From Paramecium octaurelia (taxonomy: Eukaryota; Ciliophora; Oligohymenophorea; Peniculida; Parameciidae): a DNA stretch of 64,000 bases. The DNA lies in assembly GCA_905182995.1 (NCBI GenBank), contig CAJJDP010000142.1:190684-254683 (forward strand), given 5' to 3'. Shown one piece after another: positions 25,293 to 37,390 of the stretch. Position numbers and translations under genes: made by a program. The notes under the pieces are model-generated. The model ran no database searches, was not told the DNA's origin, and was given only the letters and a program-made list of their open reading frames with translations. Numbering within the stretch: position 1 is the stretch's first letter; the number at the start of each line of letters is the position of its first letter.

Positions 25293-28200
25293 ATGGCTAC
25301 AGCTTTAGTTTCTGCAGGACAATCTATAAGTAAATTGATCTTATTCAAAGGTGTAGTTGGAACCTATGTGTAACAAGATATAGAGACAAGATTACAGCAA
25401 GATGTGTATAAGAAGCAAATCAGAGTCAGAGAATTCTTTACTGATTTCGATCGATTGAGAAAGGGCTGGGTGACAGAAGACAAGGTATTATTGAGTGATT
25501 CACCTTTAGTTTCGCTCTGCATTATCTATGATTAATTTTCATTTTACGAAGGAGGATATCGAGGAAATCATTAGGAGATACAAACTAAACGATGGCCTAG
25601 TACAATACACAACGTTTTGTAACAAACTTGAGGAGCAATTTCTGAACAATGAAGCGAAGGCTTAAGTATTTCAAGCTCCCCAAGTATTGATTTGATATAA
25701 TTAGATTTTCAACTAAGATGAAGAGGACACTGTAAAAAGATTGATGTTGGCTATTAAAAGAAAGATAGCAACAAAGAGAATATTCTTAAAATAGCCATTT
25801 TAAGATTTTGATAGAACTGCATGTTCCCATATTACCATTGATCAATTTTCAAGAGTGTTGAATTAATTAGGATTATTGCCAAAAGACCAATATTTACAAT
25901 TACTTATAAGACAATACATCGACAATGGAAATCCGAAGGAAGTTAATTACGTAAAGTTTTGTGACGATGTTGACAATGTGTAAGAAATGCTCAGCGGAGT
26001 TATCACAGGAATCAAATAGAATCCAAAAGATGTAAAAATGATTAATAATTGTATTAGGTCCACCCTGATGATGACTTCATTGAAGACAAGGAGGGATTAG
26101 ATTTGATATCGACCTTGTTCACATCAAAAAAGTTGACAGATAATATCAACACATTGCATCAAGTATTGAAGAAGATCTAAGGAGATGTTGTAATGAAGAG
26201 AATCAGAATAAGAGAGTTCTTTAAAGATTTTGATCCTTTGAGAAAAGGATTGGTGACTGAATCTTAAGTATACCATCTAATAAATTGGTTTAGTTTGCTA
26301 GAATTTTGCATCTCCAGAACATCCCTGTATCGGAAAAAGAAATATAGATATTGCTGAGTCAATACAAAGTTGATAAGATTCCAAATGGATAAGTGGATTA
26401 CAATCAATTTTGTGAGGATGTTGATAAAATATTCACCATCAAGGGCATAGATAAGGAACCACAGGCACAAGTTCCTTAAATTGATGACTCGACTACTTTA
26501 CCTGCCAGAAGAAGATATCTACAGATGACAGAATAGGAGGCAATTTAATTGGATGAGTTGCTTATGAAATACAAATAGGCCATTCAAAATAAGAGAGTGC
26601 TATTAAAACCGGTGTTTGAAGATTTTGATAAAACGAAATAAGGTTACATCACAACTAATCAATTTCTAAGAATCCTGAATCAATTCAATCTATTTCCAGA
26701 CCCAGTTTCATTAAATCTATTGTTGAAGAGATTTGTAGATAAGGCAAATTTAAATGAAGTCAATTACTATGACTTTTGTAGAATTGTAGATTAATCAGAT
26801 GAAGGAGTAGCCATTAGTAGATCACATGCGGATGCATTCAAGAATTATGTGAAATCGGATAATTAGAGTCAAGCCTTCATTAGAAATGATTAACCAAATG
26901 ATTTTGAAGATTTGATGGCCAAATTGAGGAGAATTGTCAAAGAATAAAGATAGAGAATTGCTGAATTCCTAAGAGACTTTGATAAATTGAGAAGTGGCAC
27001 CATCACAGTGACTCAACTCAGAAAAGGATTGAGTATGGCAAAGATCCTCTTGTCAGATGCAGAATTCTAATTGATTCTTAACAATTTTGGTTGTAAAGAT
27101 AAGCAAGGATTTGTTTAATGGAAGGAATTCACTGATTAGGTAGATTAAGTATTCACTACAAAAAATTTGGAAAAGGTAAGTCCATCGGAAGATGTGCCTT
27201 TAATGTCTACTCAATATAATTATGGTAGAGTGTCAATCACTGAAAGAGACAGACAAGTAGCTGAAGTAGTGAAAAAGAAGTTTTAATATTTTTGTAAGGC
27301 TACCAGACTAGATATCAAATAATTCTTTTAAGATTGGGACAAATTAGGAAGAAATAAAGTGTCTCCCAAATAATTTAGATAGACATTAGCTACAGTAAAC
27401 TTTATATTGTCAGATGAAGAATTTTAAGCAGTCGTCAAGATCTATGCTGCAGAAGATGACGGAGATATTAGATATGTTCAATTCATAAATGATACCTAAC
27501 CGCCATTGGAAATTCAAACTGAGTCTGGAGCATCTCAAGCGTATGTTGGAGTTAAGCCCAAAGAGAAAGAAAAAGTACATACTTCCATTTAATATTAGTT
27601 ATAACCTTCAGTTTTATTGGAATAGATAAAGGTGGCTGTCAAAGTGAAGAGATTGAGATTGGGAGATTATTTCAAGGACTTCGACCCTTTGAGGAAGGGA
27701 TTGATGCCGACAAATAAATTCAGGGGAGTCCTAAGCCAGATGAAGATCGATTTAGATTAAGAAAGTTTGGATCTACTAGAAACCATGTATGTTGTTCCTG
27801 AGGATCCCATCAGAGTCAATTATGCAAAGTTTATAGATGACGTAGAAATCGTATTTACCAAAACAGTAATTTATCTATTTTACATCTTATTAGGGATTAG
27901 ATAAGGATCCATTGATGAAACCACCTGTTCATATCATCCCCACCTTCCTTGATCCTAGAGATGCTTTGACTCAAGATGAGGAGGAGGCCTTACATGCAAT
28001 TATGTTAAGACTTGGTGAAGTCGTTAGAAAGCATAGGATTTTGCTTAAGCCTCACTTTCAAGACAAGGTATAGAATCTATATGAGACTTGTTTAGGATAA
28101 AACTAAATCAGGCAAAATCACTTTTACTAGATTTAGATCCATTATGGACTTTCACAAATTACCCTTAACTGATGATCAATTCAGAGTAATTTGCAAAAGG

Positions 28201-28305
28201 TTTATTAATTGTTTATATTATTTTAGATTCGCATATTAAGGCATAGAATTTAATTATGTTGAGTTTGATGAGATTTTAAAAAAGTATGAGAACTTTTATC
28301 AATGA
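25293..28305 (+). CDS. long multi-EF-hand protein (EFCAB6-like)
   Basis: Spliced product 943 residues, seven introns: 25485-25509, 25684-25704 (21 nt), 26032-26057, 26268-26293, 27866-27893, 28068-28095 and 28200-28226. The protein is a series of about seven related modules of roughly 100-130 residues, each with a helix ending in a stretch like IRVREFFTDFDRLRKGWVTE, RIREFFKDFDPLRKGLVTE or RLGDYFKDFDPLRKGLM, then an RFxxxL-type helix and a 'V-N-Y-x-x-F-C-x-x-V/L' strand. These are degenerate EF-hand pairs of the EFCAB6/DJBP type found in cilia. Many loops lack the full set of Ca2+ ligands, so only some are likely to bind calcium. A ciliary microtubule-associated role is likely by family. Confidence 0.75.
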
Positions 28306-28449
28306 ATTATAAATCAAATTAAATATATTATAATATCTATTTGCACCCTCAATTCAATTTTTAAATTAAATGCATTTAGGATGCACTGGCATATTGAAGT
28401 CTGAGAAATGAATTTTTTCAACTTAATAACATTAATATTAAATTATAAT

Positions 28450-29411
28450 ATGAGTATTGGCATAATCAAGGCCAAATATGCACTTTCCAATCCCATGTCC
28501 AATAGTGTTCCTGGTGCTATGCCCATACTACTCACACTTCAGAATCACGAAAATGATAGTACGACTATGAAAATAACTAATTTTGCTAGAAAATTCGAAT
28601 GAACCTAAGCTAAGCGACTCCATTTTTATTCCTTTCATTAATGAAAGAGACAGAATGAATAGGCTATTTTAAGCAGATAAATACTCGACTCCAAGAAAAT
28701 AAAACATATAGTAAGTGCAGGAGACTGCCAACGAAAAATGGATATAAAATGATCCCATGAAGTTGAAATTGCCACCCAAAAAACTCTCCCTAGAAGATCG
28801 CCATCTCAGTAATCTTTAATATTTAACTAGGTAAGTATAGAAGTAGATCGAATGCTGAATTGCGAATGAAGGTCATTTAGGCAACCACTGAAAGATAACA
28901 CCTATTGCTCTCTTAGGACCTATCTATCCAACCTTAATTCGAGGAGTATAAGAAAGCAGCCTATGAGAATATCTTAAATCGAAAGAAATAAATTCACTAA
29001 TCTCCACAATCAATGGCCAAGAATTAAAGTTCTGAAAATTTCTAGTTATTTGCAGCATCAGCCCTTGATAAATTCAAATAAACAAGATCTCCTTCTGTTA
29101 TTTTAGTTAAAAAATAAATCTAGCAAACTACCTCCAAACATAAGCACCTGCTGAATTTTAAATTACCTTAGCTTATTTAAAAAGAGTACATCAAATAGTT
29201 TTTGGATAACAATCAAAAAATTAAAGATTTAATATAAGAACAAAATGATGAAAAATTTAAATTTCCCACAGATTTCGAACCTAAAATAGTAGAAATGAAA
29301 AAATAATTAAAAAAAATGAAAAGCAGACTTAAAAACTGGGATACAGAAAGATAAGTGACAGATAATAAAGTATTTTTAAAAGAAATTGCAACTGGCCTAT
29401 TAAATAAATGA
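28450..29411 (+). CDS. coiled-coil protein with an unusual 16-nt intron candidate
   Basis: Gene model of 304 residues. A 31-nt intron (28559-28589) joins the first exon to a conserved-looking stretch (NEPKLSDSIFIPFINERD). A second frame change at 28831-28846 is bridged only by a 16-nt GTAAGTATAGAAGTAG segment, or by a 10-nt one; both are shorter than every other intron here. The downstream part is Gln/Lys-rich helix (KEYIKQFLDNNQKIKDLIQE, PKIVEMKKQLKKMKSRLKNW). An in-frame upstream ATG at 28408 would add 14 hydrophobic residues; I preferred 28450 because the preceding sequence looks like leader. No known domain. The frame break could also be a sequencing error. Confidence 0.55.
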
Positions 29412-29512
29412 TTTATTAATGTTTCCTAAATATTGTGTTTTTCATATTAAGTTTTAATATCAATTTTAAATAAGCAATTTGAAACTTAAAAAGAAAACAA
29501 AATTAAATACTA

Positions 29513-30310
29513 TCATACCATTTGCTTTTAAAAATTGAATCTATGCTTCGAATTTTTCTACAATAAATCTAGCAATTACGATGCAGATGATTAATCATCC
29601 TCGTATGATAGAGAAGAATCAAGCGAAGTTGCATTACTCTCAAACTAAATAAGATAACTATGGATAATGTTACTCTCTCATCAGTCAATGATGATATAGT
29701 CTCTTAAACTGGCGAAATTTGATTGAAAAGATGCTGAAATTTCGGATTGCTATATTAATGAACCCTGGGTTGATTGTTTAATCGTTCCTTTAAAATCAGA
29801 CCTTGCAAGGCATCATATCGTTTTACAAGCATTTGCTTAGTCTTGTTTAGGTCCTTTATTTCTTTAATCAAAAAAGCGTTTTCTTAGTTATACTTTTGGA
29901 GTTCAATTTACAGCTTTTTCTTTTCATCCTGAATCGCTTTATTGTTGACTCTGAAAGACGAAAAGTTTTGCTAAGCTTATAGACATCATTGATTACTGGA
30001 GTTGTTTAACAAAAGTATTGCATCTATCTATCTAGGAAAACCAGAAACTCATTTTAATTTGCTTATTTCACTAAACATTAATCAAACAACTAAATTTATG
30101 CCATTTCATGAATATTGTGTTAAGAAGTACTTCGGTGCTTCATCCCTCCAAATTATTAAGCCTAATTGATATCCATTTTTATATTGGTTGACATTGATTT
30201 TGGTAAAGTGTCTTAGTTTGATCGTTGCTTTCTTAATTCTACCATCAGCTCATAACTAAAATTATACTTGCGTAATTGATTCCACTTGATTTTGGAGTTG
30301 TTGAATTCAT
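29513..30310 (-). CDS. coiled-coil protein, unknown
   Basis: Spliced product 237 residues; introns at 30239-30267 (29 nt), 29971-29996 (26 nt) and 29645-29673 (29 nt). The N-terminal 100 residues are polar. A clear coiled coil spans residues about 115-165 (EKKKLQIELQKYNQEN, AFLIKEIKDLNKTKQMLVKR). The C-terminus is Ser/Asp-rich with a final basic helix. It converges with the preceding plus-strand gene, 101 nt apart. Function unknown. Confidence 0.7.
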
Positions 30311-31891
30311 AATTTAAATTATTTTTAACTATATTATTAAAAATTAAAATTATATTTCATAAATTATTCTTCTACCTGATATCATGCTTGTAATTCAATT
30401 ATATTAGTATCCTAATGATTAAGAAACTAACCTTATAATAATTATGTAAGTCATACCTTACAGGATAATATTTTTTCACGTTTAAACCGTATTCGATAAT
30501 AATGGAAAGAAATAATCACAAAATATTTAAAGAAGTAAAATATGATAATTCTTTTGTATTTCTACGTAATGCTTTTACATCGAAGTTAGAAACGAATTAT
30601 TTAAAATTAATTAAGGTATTATCTTATGACTTTAAATTTTTATTTACAATTATTTATTCTAAATAATTATTTTTATTGAGTATGTTGAAAATTAAAATAA
30701 AATAAATAAAATAAGAGATTAGGACAATTTAATTTTATAAATTAAAAAACCTTTTAAAAAGTAGAAGACTGAGTAAAATGACATTGAAACAGAGGACTGG
30801 ATATTCTACCCACTTACTTTAATTGGATTATTTAATCAAAGTGGTTTCATAAAAATTATATTATTTGTAATCGTAAAGTAGAAATTAAGTTCTAAAAATA
30901 GTTATAACTATTTTGTTTTAGATCTAAGGGTTGATAATTGAATTCATTAAAGTTAAACAATTATTTTTGACACACAAATAATTATCTAAAATCTTTAAGC
31001 CAAAAGAAAAGTAAGTGTAAAATGAATGTGGAATAATTCTATAGATATCGAAAATTGGTAAACTTTCTATTCATGATGCTTACCATATAAACATAACTTA
31101 AATTTGAAACATATAAAATAAATGAATATTCAACTTGAGAAGAAATAGAAAATAATCTTTGCGTTAATTGTGAATTTAAATTATTTTTTGTCCATTTAAA
31201 CCAAGAGGATTGGATAAAACTTAAGAGTTTCTAGAAGTAATCAGGTACCAACATCGTAACCCATATAGAATTAAGGGAAAGAACACAGCAACGACGAAGA
31301 ATTCTCACATGAGAAATTTATTTAAAACAACCGTTTTATGTGATAGACAGATGGTTGAAGATTAAATTTGTGTAGTTCTAGAGTGTAGAAGACTTAAGTG
31401 AGAGAAGGACGTAATAATGAATTTAATTACTATGAGGAATAAGAAAATAGGCTGATCATAATTTATTAAATTAAATTGATCAAATATTAAAAAAATAAAA
31501 TTTTTATTACTTTTTTTGTAAAATCAACGTTTTAAAAATTCCACTTCAAACTTTGTTTTAAAGTAGGGTATGACGCATTTTTCATTGTTTAACATAAGAT
31601 TACAGTTGTACAGGGTGTTTCATAATGATTTCATGCGATCAAGGTGCAAATCAAGAAAAATAATTTACCTTTTGAGGTGCTATGGTAGGGGAAATTTTGA
31701 AATTAATTGATGTTTAAAATAAACTACTGGGAATAGATGGGCAGAATTGGCCATTTGATAATTATAGGCCTACAATGTCATTATCCAAAAAAATCACAAA
31801 TAAACCAATGAAATTAACGAAATTTTAATATTTCGAATTTAAAGCTTATAACAAAAATTATTAATAATAAAAATAAGAAAACATAAATAAG
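30311..31891. other. long AT-rich region with uncertain open frames
   Basis: About 1.6 kb with no confident gene. A plus frame starting with ATG near 30502 stays free of TGA for about 200 codons, and shorter segments such as TEDWIFYPLTLIGLF (near 30790) and NCEFKLFFVHLNQEDWIKL (near 31170) look protein-like, but the pieces lie in different frames and do not join with plausible introns. This could be a decayed gene, or chance open frames in DNA of very low GC with one stop codon. Confidence 0.4.
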
Positions 31892-32187
31892 ATGGCAAAA
31901 GGAGCAACAAAAGGAAACAAGGGAGCCAAGAAGGCTGGAACACCAAGTCAATTATTTAATTTATTGTAGAAGCTACAAAGAATGTTAAGAAAGTCACTAA
32001 AAAGCCCACTGATGCAACTCCAGTAGCAGCCCCAGTGACAACAACACCAGTTGCACCAACCACCTCAACACCAGTTGCTGCATCCACCCCCAAAAAATAA
32101 GGAAAAGCAACAAAAACTAAGAAAGCTACTAAAAAAGCCACAAAGAAGGCTCCCAAGAAGGATAGCAAGAAATAAGCCAAGAAATGA
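31892..32187 (+). CDS. linker-histone H1-like basic protein
   Basis: Spliced product 90 residues with one 23-nt intron (31947-31969). Composition is almost only Lys, Ala, Thr, Pro and Gly: MAKGATKGNKGAKKAG at the start, a Pro/Thr/Ala/Val hinge in the middle (ATPVAAPVTTTPVAPTT) and a Lys-rich end (KKATKKATKKAPKKDSKKQA). This matches the tail-only linker histones of ciliates, which lack the winged-helix globular domain and compact macronuclear chromatin by charge. Its G+C content is much higher than its flanks. Other small basic nuclear proteins cannot be excluded. Confidence 0.75.
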
Positions 32188-33163
32188 TTAGTTATTCAAG
32201 AATTAATCTATTAATTAGATATCATTATATTTTTTTTTACACGTCTGCAGAATTGGATTAAATAAATATACAAAAGAAATAATTTTATCAACATCAAATA
32301 GATTTATAATCACTGATTTTAATAACTCTCTTTTTTTTCTATTCCTGCCTCTAAACTGACCAATAGAATCAAATAAAGCTGTATTTATGAACTTCATTCT
32401 TCATGTTATTATTTTAGTTTACAATAAGATAATCCCTTAGTTATATATAAATAAAATTTATTTTATTTCTTAAGTAAGTAACAATATACTAAGAGGTTCT
32501 TAAAAGAAAGATTAAAGTAATAGGCATAAGAATGTTAGCACTTTGTCTAATGACTAAATGCGACTATGAATGGCATATAGCTTAGTAATAGAGATGAAAA
32601 AATAACATATTAAGTATTATTATAAATTCAAAAAAGATTAAAAGGATAGTAGCAAAGGAAGGTATTTTTCTACATAATTCAGGTTATATTTTTTTTATTG
32701 CAATTGATTACATTACAACAATTATTAAATTATTGTTATATTCTAATATTATACTAATAAAGAAATATGAAAAAAGAGTCAAAATATTAGTTATGTTTAC
32801 AAAGATATTAACTAATTAGTAAAAATTTAATAGTTATTATGCTTAAAAGAGATCGTTTATTTATGATAAGAAATGCTTTTTAATATATATAGAATAGGAT
32901 ACTTATTTCTACTTTCTAAATGGATTTGATTTCTAAGTTATTTTATCATTTCCATCTCATCCAATTCCAGTTTTGATATTCTAATAAATAATTATTTATA
33001 ATGATAATTATTATGTCTTAAAACTTAAAATTCTAAAATTAATCTCTTCAAACAGTAAAAAATCTTAGTTGCTTGTAATATTTCATTCGAAAGCTATGAA
33101 TTCTTATAATAGTATTCATAAAAATCTTTAATCACATTAATTTAATTCAATATAATTTATTTA
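32188..33163. other. long AT-rich intergenic region
   Basis: Nearly 1 kb of very AT-rich sequence between the histone-like gene and the kinase gene. No supported coding frame, RNA gene or repeat seen; the minus-strand frame at 32215-32397 has no protein-like features. Confidence 0.5.
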
Positions 33164-36100
33164 ATGAACTAAGAAACAATATCTATTTAATCTTCACAGT
33201 CAGCTGAGACCAAAGGTTATTTTGATATGGCAGATAAAATAGAAAGAAATTATTCTTTCGATCAAAGAATAGTTTTGAAATTGGTTTCTGAAAATTCTGA
33301 CATTTTCTTTATAACTCAAGAGGTTCCATATAATATATCATAAATAATGAATAAAACTTACTTAATTGAGAATCAACCAATAATAGGTGCCGGGAGCTTT
33401 GGAACTGTTTTCATATGCTGGCATATGATTGCAAAATTTTATTGTGCTGTAAAAGTGCATTAAAGATGCTAAGCTGAGGAGATTCTACAGCAAGTTAATG
33501 AATACAAGATTTAGAAATTATTAAACCAGAAATTTTCTAATAGTTTTTTAGTATTAACTGATAGAGTATACATTATATAGGAATCCATAAATTATTTTAC
33601 TACTTATGCAGGAATGGAAATTGCATTAGCAACTTTATCTGAATACACAGCCAATGTTGATATCCAATATGATGAATTTCTAAACATTTATCATTCAATC
33701 CTAAAACAAATATTGGAAATGCATTCCTTAAGAATAGCTCATCGAGATATTAAATAAGCAAACATAATGTATACTCATTAAAAGGGATGGATGCTTACTG
33801 ATTTCGGCTGTGCAAAATTTTATTAAAACTAAAAAGAAAAGCATATAATTTAGGGTACTAAATAGTATTTGCCACCAAATTTACGAGGATTATTGAAAAA
33901 TAATTTTTAATAAATTGAGTGCGAGCAAAATCTTTTTGATAATGACATATACGCCTTCTTGCTCACAATGTTATAGATATACAAAAAGGGATCATCAATT
34001 TTACAGTTATAATAGATGTTGGATAATGAGAGCAAATTAAAACAATTGCCTTTGGAATTTCAAATTCATGGCAAGAGTTATAATTATATTAAATTGAATG
34101 TTCTTATTGGATTGAATAAAATACCATTGTAAAAATAGTTTGAATAGTAATAATTCAAACAATCCCATAATAGGTTAGAAGAATCACTTAGTAATTCAGA
34201 TTATCTTATTGAATTAATTATCAAACAAAAAAAGCTATATAAGATTTCTGGCTCTCAAATTTGGTCATCTTATCATATAAGTCTAACACAGTAATAGAAA
34301 AGGTTATCTTCATTTGTTTATAATTCAAAGGCAACGGATGAAGTTAATCGAACGTTATTAAAATATGATTTATTATTATAAGATTAATTTCAAATAGTAG
34401 AAGATAAATCATTGCTTGAGATTAAGCCCAACATGAAACAATGGTAATATAGTTTGATATATATGTACTATGTTCGGTTGGGGAATGTTCAACAATTACT
34501 TAATGCTTGTTTAGAAATACAAAAGCACTCCTAAGAAACTTATATAAATTACAAATTATCTGAAATTGAGTGTTTAATTGAATTAAATCGATTCGAAGAG
34601 GCTCTTCAAATTTTGAAAGATGTAGCTAATGAATAATATTTGTTAGATGATATGTCATACGTGAGATTAGAATTTTATAGAATCTTCTTAGAAAAGAGCT
34701 GGCTAGAATCAGCAGCTGAAATTTCAAAATTTTATAAAATATTAAGCCAATATTAAATTAGCTTCCTTATTCTAAGAATTGCTTATAATTTTACTTGGAT
34801 AATTCACCAATATGATATTAATTTAGATTATTATAAACCCTAGGATGCAGATTCCAGTTTTGAATCAATAATATTATATTTCGGGATTACCACAGCTGAT
34901 CCTAAAGAAATTATAAGACAATTAGAGTAAAGAGGAGCAGATAAATTTGGAATCAAACAAATATTATTCGGTATAATTCAAAATATTAGACATTTTTCAA
35001 TATTTCAAGGCTAGTTTTAAGTAGAGGAATATTTTGAAGCAGCCATCCAATTTGATTAATAACACAATCCCTTATAAGACTGGGAAATTTATTATTGCTA
35101 TTCGAGTTATTGCTTAAAGAAGGAGTAATTTCAAAAGGCTTTATCTTTGATCAACATAGCAATGCAATTAGTTGATAAGGAGAATGAACTCTATGTTTTA
35201 TAAGTATTATTTCTATAGATGATGTGCGAAATCAATCTTGATCAATGCACACAATATTAAAACACCATAATGCATGTCTTAATGATCGTAAATAAAATAC
35301 AATCCTCGTAATGCAGATTATATATTATAAAGAGGCTAATAAAAANATACAAAAAGGGATCATCAATTTTACAGTTATAATAGATGTTGGATAATGAGAG
35401 CAAATTAAAACAATTGCCTTTGGAATTTCAAATTCATGGCAAGAGTTATAATTATATTAAATTGAATGTTCTTATTGGATTGAATAAAATACCATTGTAA
35501 AAATAGTTTGAATAGTAATAATTCAAACAATCCCATAATAGGTTAGAAGAATCACTTAGTAATTCAGATTATCTTATTGAATTAATTATCAAACAAAAAA
35601 AGCTATATAAGATTTCTGGCTCTCAAATTTGGTCATCTTATCATATAAGTCTAACACAGTAATAGAAAAGGTTATCTTCATTTGTTTATAATTCAAAGGC
35701 AACGGATGAAGTTAATCGAACGTTATTAAAATATGATTTATTATTATAAGATTAATTTCAAATAGTAGAAGATAAATCATTGCTTGAGATTAAGCCCAAC
35801 ATGAAACAATGGTAATATAGTTTGATATATATGTACTATGTTCGGTTGGGGAATGTTCAACAATTACTTAATGCTTGTTTAGAAATACAAAAGCACTCCT
35901 AAGAAACTTATATAAATTACAAATTATCTGAAATTGAGTGTTTAATTGAATTAAATCGATTCGAAGAGGCTCTTCAAATTTTGAAAGATGTAGCTAATGA
36001 ATAATATTTGTTAGATGATATGTCATACGTGAGATTAGAATTTTATAGAATCTTCTTAGAAAAGAGCTGGCTAGAATCAGCAGCTGAAATTTCAAAATTT

Positions 36101-37219
36101 TATAAAATATTAAGCCAATATTAAATTAGCTTCCTTATTCTAAGAATTGCTTATAATTTTACTTGGATAATTCACCAATATGATATTAATTTAGATTATT
36201 ATAAACCCTAGGATGCAGATTCCAGTTTTGAATCAATAATATTATATTTCGGGATTACCACAGCTGATCCTAAAGAAATTATAAGACAATTAGAGTAAAG
36301 AGGAGCAGATAAATTTGGAATCAAACAAATATTATTCGGTATAATTCAAAATATTAGACATTTTTCAATATTTCAAGGCTAGTTTTAAGTAGAGGAATAT
36401 TTTGAAGCAGCCATCCAATTTGATTAATAACACAATCCCTTATAAGACTGGGAAATTTATTATTGCTATTCGAGTTATTGCTTAAAGAAGGAGTAATTTC
36501 AAAAGGCTTTATCTTTGATCAACATAGCAATGCAATTAGTTGATAAGGAGAATGAACTCTATGTTTTATAAGTATTATTTCTATAGATGATGTGCGAAAT
36601 CAATCTTGATCAATGCACACAATATTAAAACACCATAATGCATGTCTTAATGATCGTAAATAAAATACAATCCTCGTAATGCAGATTATATATTATAAAG
36701 AGGCTAATAAAAATGTTGTATTTGATATTTATGAGGTAACAATATTTAAATCAGATCTCTATGATCATTCAATAGTATTTAAAGTTTGAAACCAATACTG
36801 ATATTTTATTTATTTTGAATAAAATGGAATGGGAAACAGTTTTAACTTACAAGCATTCCTAAAGTCTCATTAGTTTATTCAACAGCAAAATGCTAAGCAT
36901 ATGTGAAAATACCAATAAAAATGATATAGACATGTTAAGATGCTTTTAAAATATAGCAATAATTTTAAGGCAGCAGGTTAATGTGGATAAAAGTCCTGAA
37001 ATTCAAACATTAGCAGTCAACCAAGGAGCAAAGTTTATACAAAATATGATTATATTTGAAGACTTATTTGAGTTCAATCAAACTGAAACATTAAATATAG
37101 AAAATGAGATCGCTAGATTAGCAACTTTAAATAATAAGTTTAATTAAAAGAAAAAAATGAAAGAATCATTAGAACTATTGGAAGCGTATACCTTTTGGAA
37201 TTATAAAATCTTTGCTTGA
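33164..37219 (+). CDS. Ser/Thr protein kinase with long helical-repeat tail (interrupted by an assembly duplication)
   Basis: If the second copy of the duplicated block (35346-36713) is skipped, the gene is one intron-free frame of 895 residues. The kinase domain lies at residues about 65-300: glycine loop IGAGSFGTVF, lysine strand CAVKVH, catalytic loop AHRDIKQANIMY and TDFGCAKFY, all catalytic residues present. The remaining 590 residues are mainly alpha-helical with TPR-like pairing (FEEALQILKDVANEQ, YFEAAIQFDQQHNPLQ, FQKALSLINIAMQLV). The architecture suggests a regulatory kinase with a protein-binding solenoid; the subfamily is not recognised. As deposited, the frame breaks at the N at 35346. 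Confidence 0.8.
33979..35345 (+). repeat. first copy of a 1,367-bp direct duplication
   Basis: This block reads the same, base for base wherever I compared it, as 35347-36713. The two copies are separated by one N. It covers the kinase C-lobe and much of the helical tail. See the second copy. Confidence 0.9.
35346..35346. other. single-N join between contig ends
   Basis: An undetermined base exactly at the junction of the two identical blocks. A single N placeholder with identical flanks is typical of overlapping contigs placed side by side and not merged. Confidence 0.85.
35347..36713 (+). repeat. second copy of the 1,367-bp direct duplication
   Basis: Identical to 33979-35345 as far as I can read. 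Only one copy is compatible with an unbroken kinase frame (2,688 coding bases, 896 codons with the stop), and the sequence after this copy continues that frame to the TGA at 37217-37219. Confidence 0.9.
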
Positions 37220-37390
37220 TGAAATTATGATAAATTTATAGGCTAAATAATTAATTGATCTTTTCTTCTATATATTTATAATATTATCCAGTAAAGTGAA
37301 TAATGTTAATATCAGAAATTTTAATTTAGAAAAACATTAATTAAATCCAGAATTTGGTTATAATATTACAAAAAGTTTATAAAAATTAAT

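Noticed and set aside
33979-36713. A true tandem gene duplication
   Set aside because: The copies appear identical, start mid-gene and abut on a single N; an assembly overlap is far more likely.
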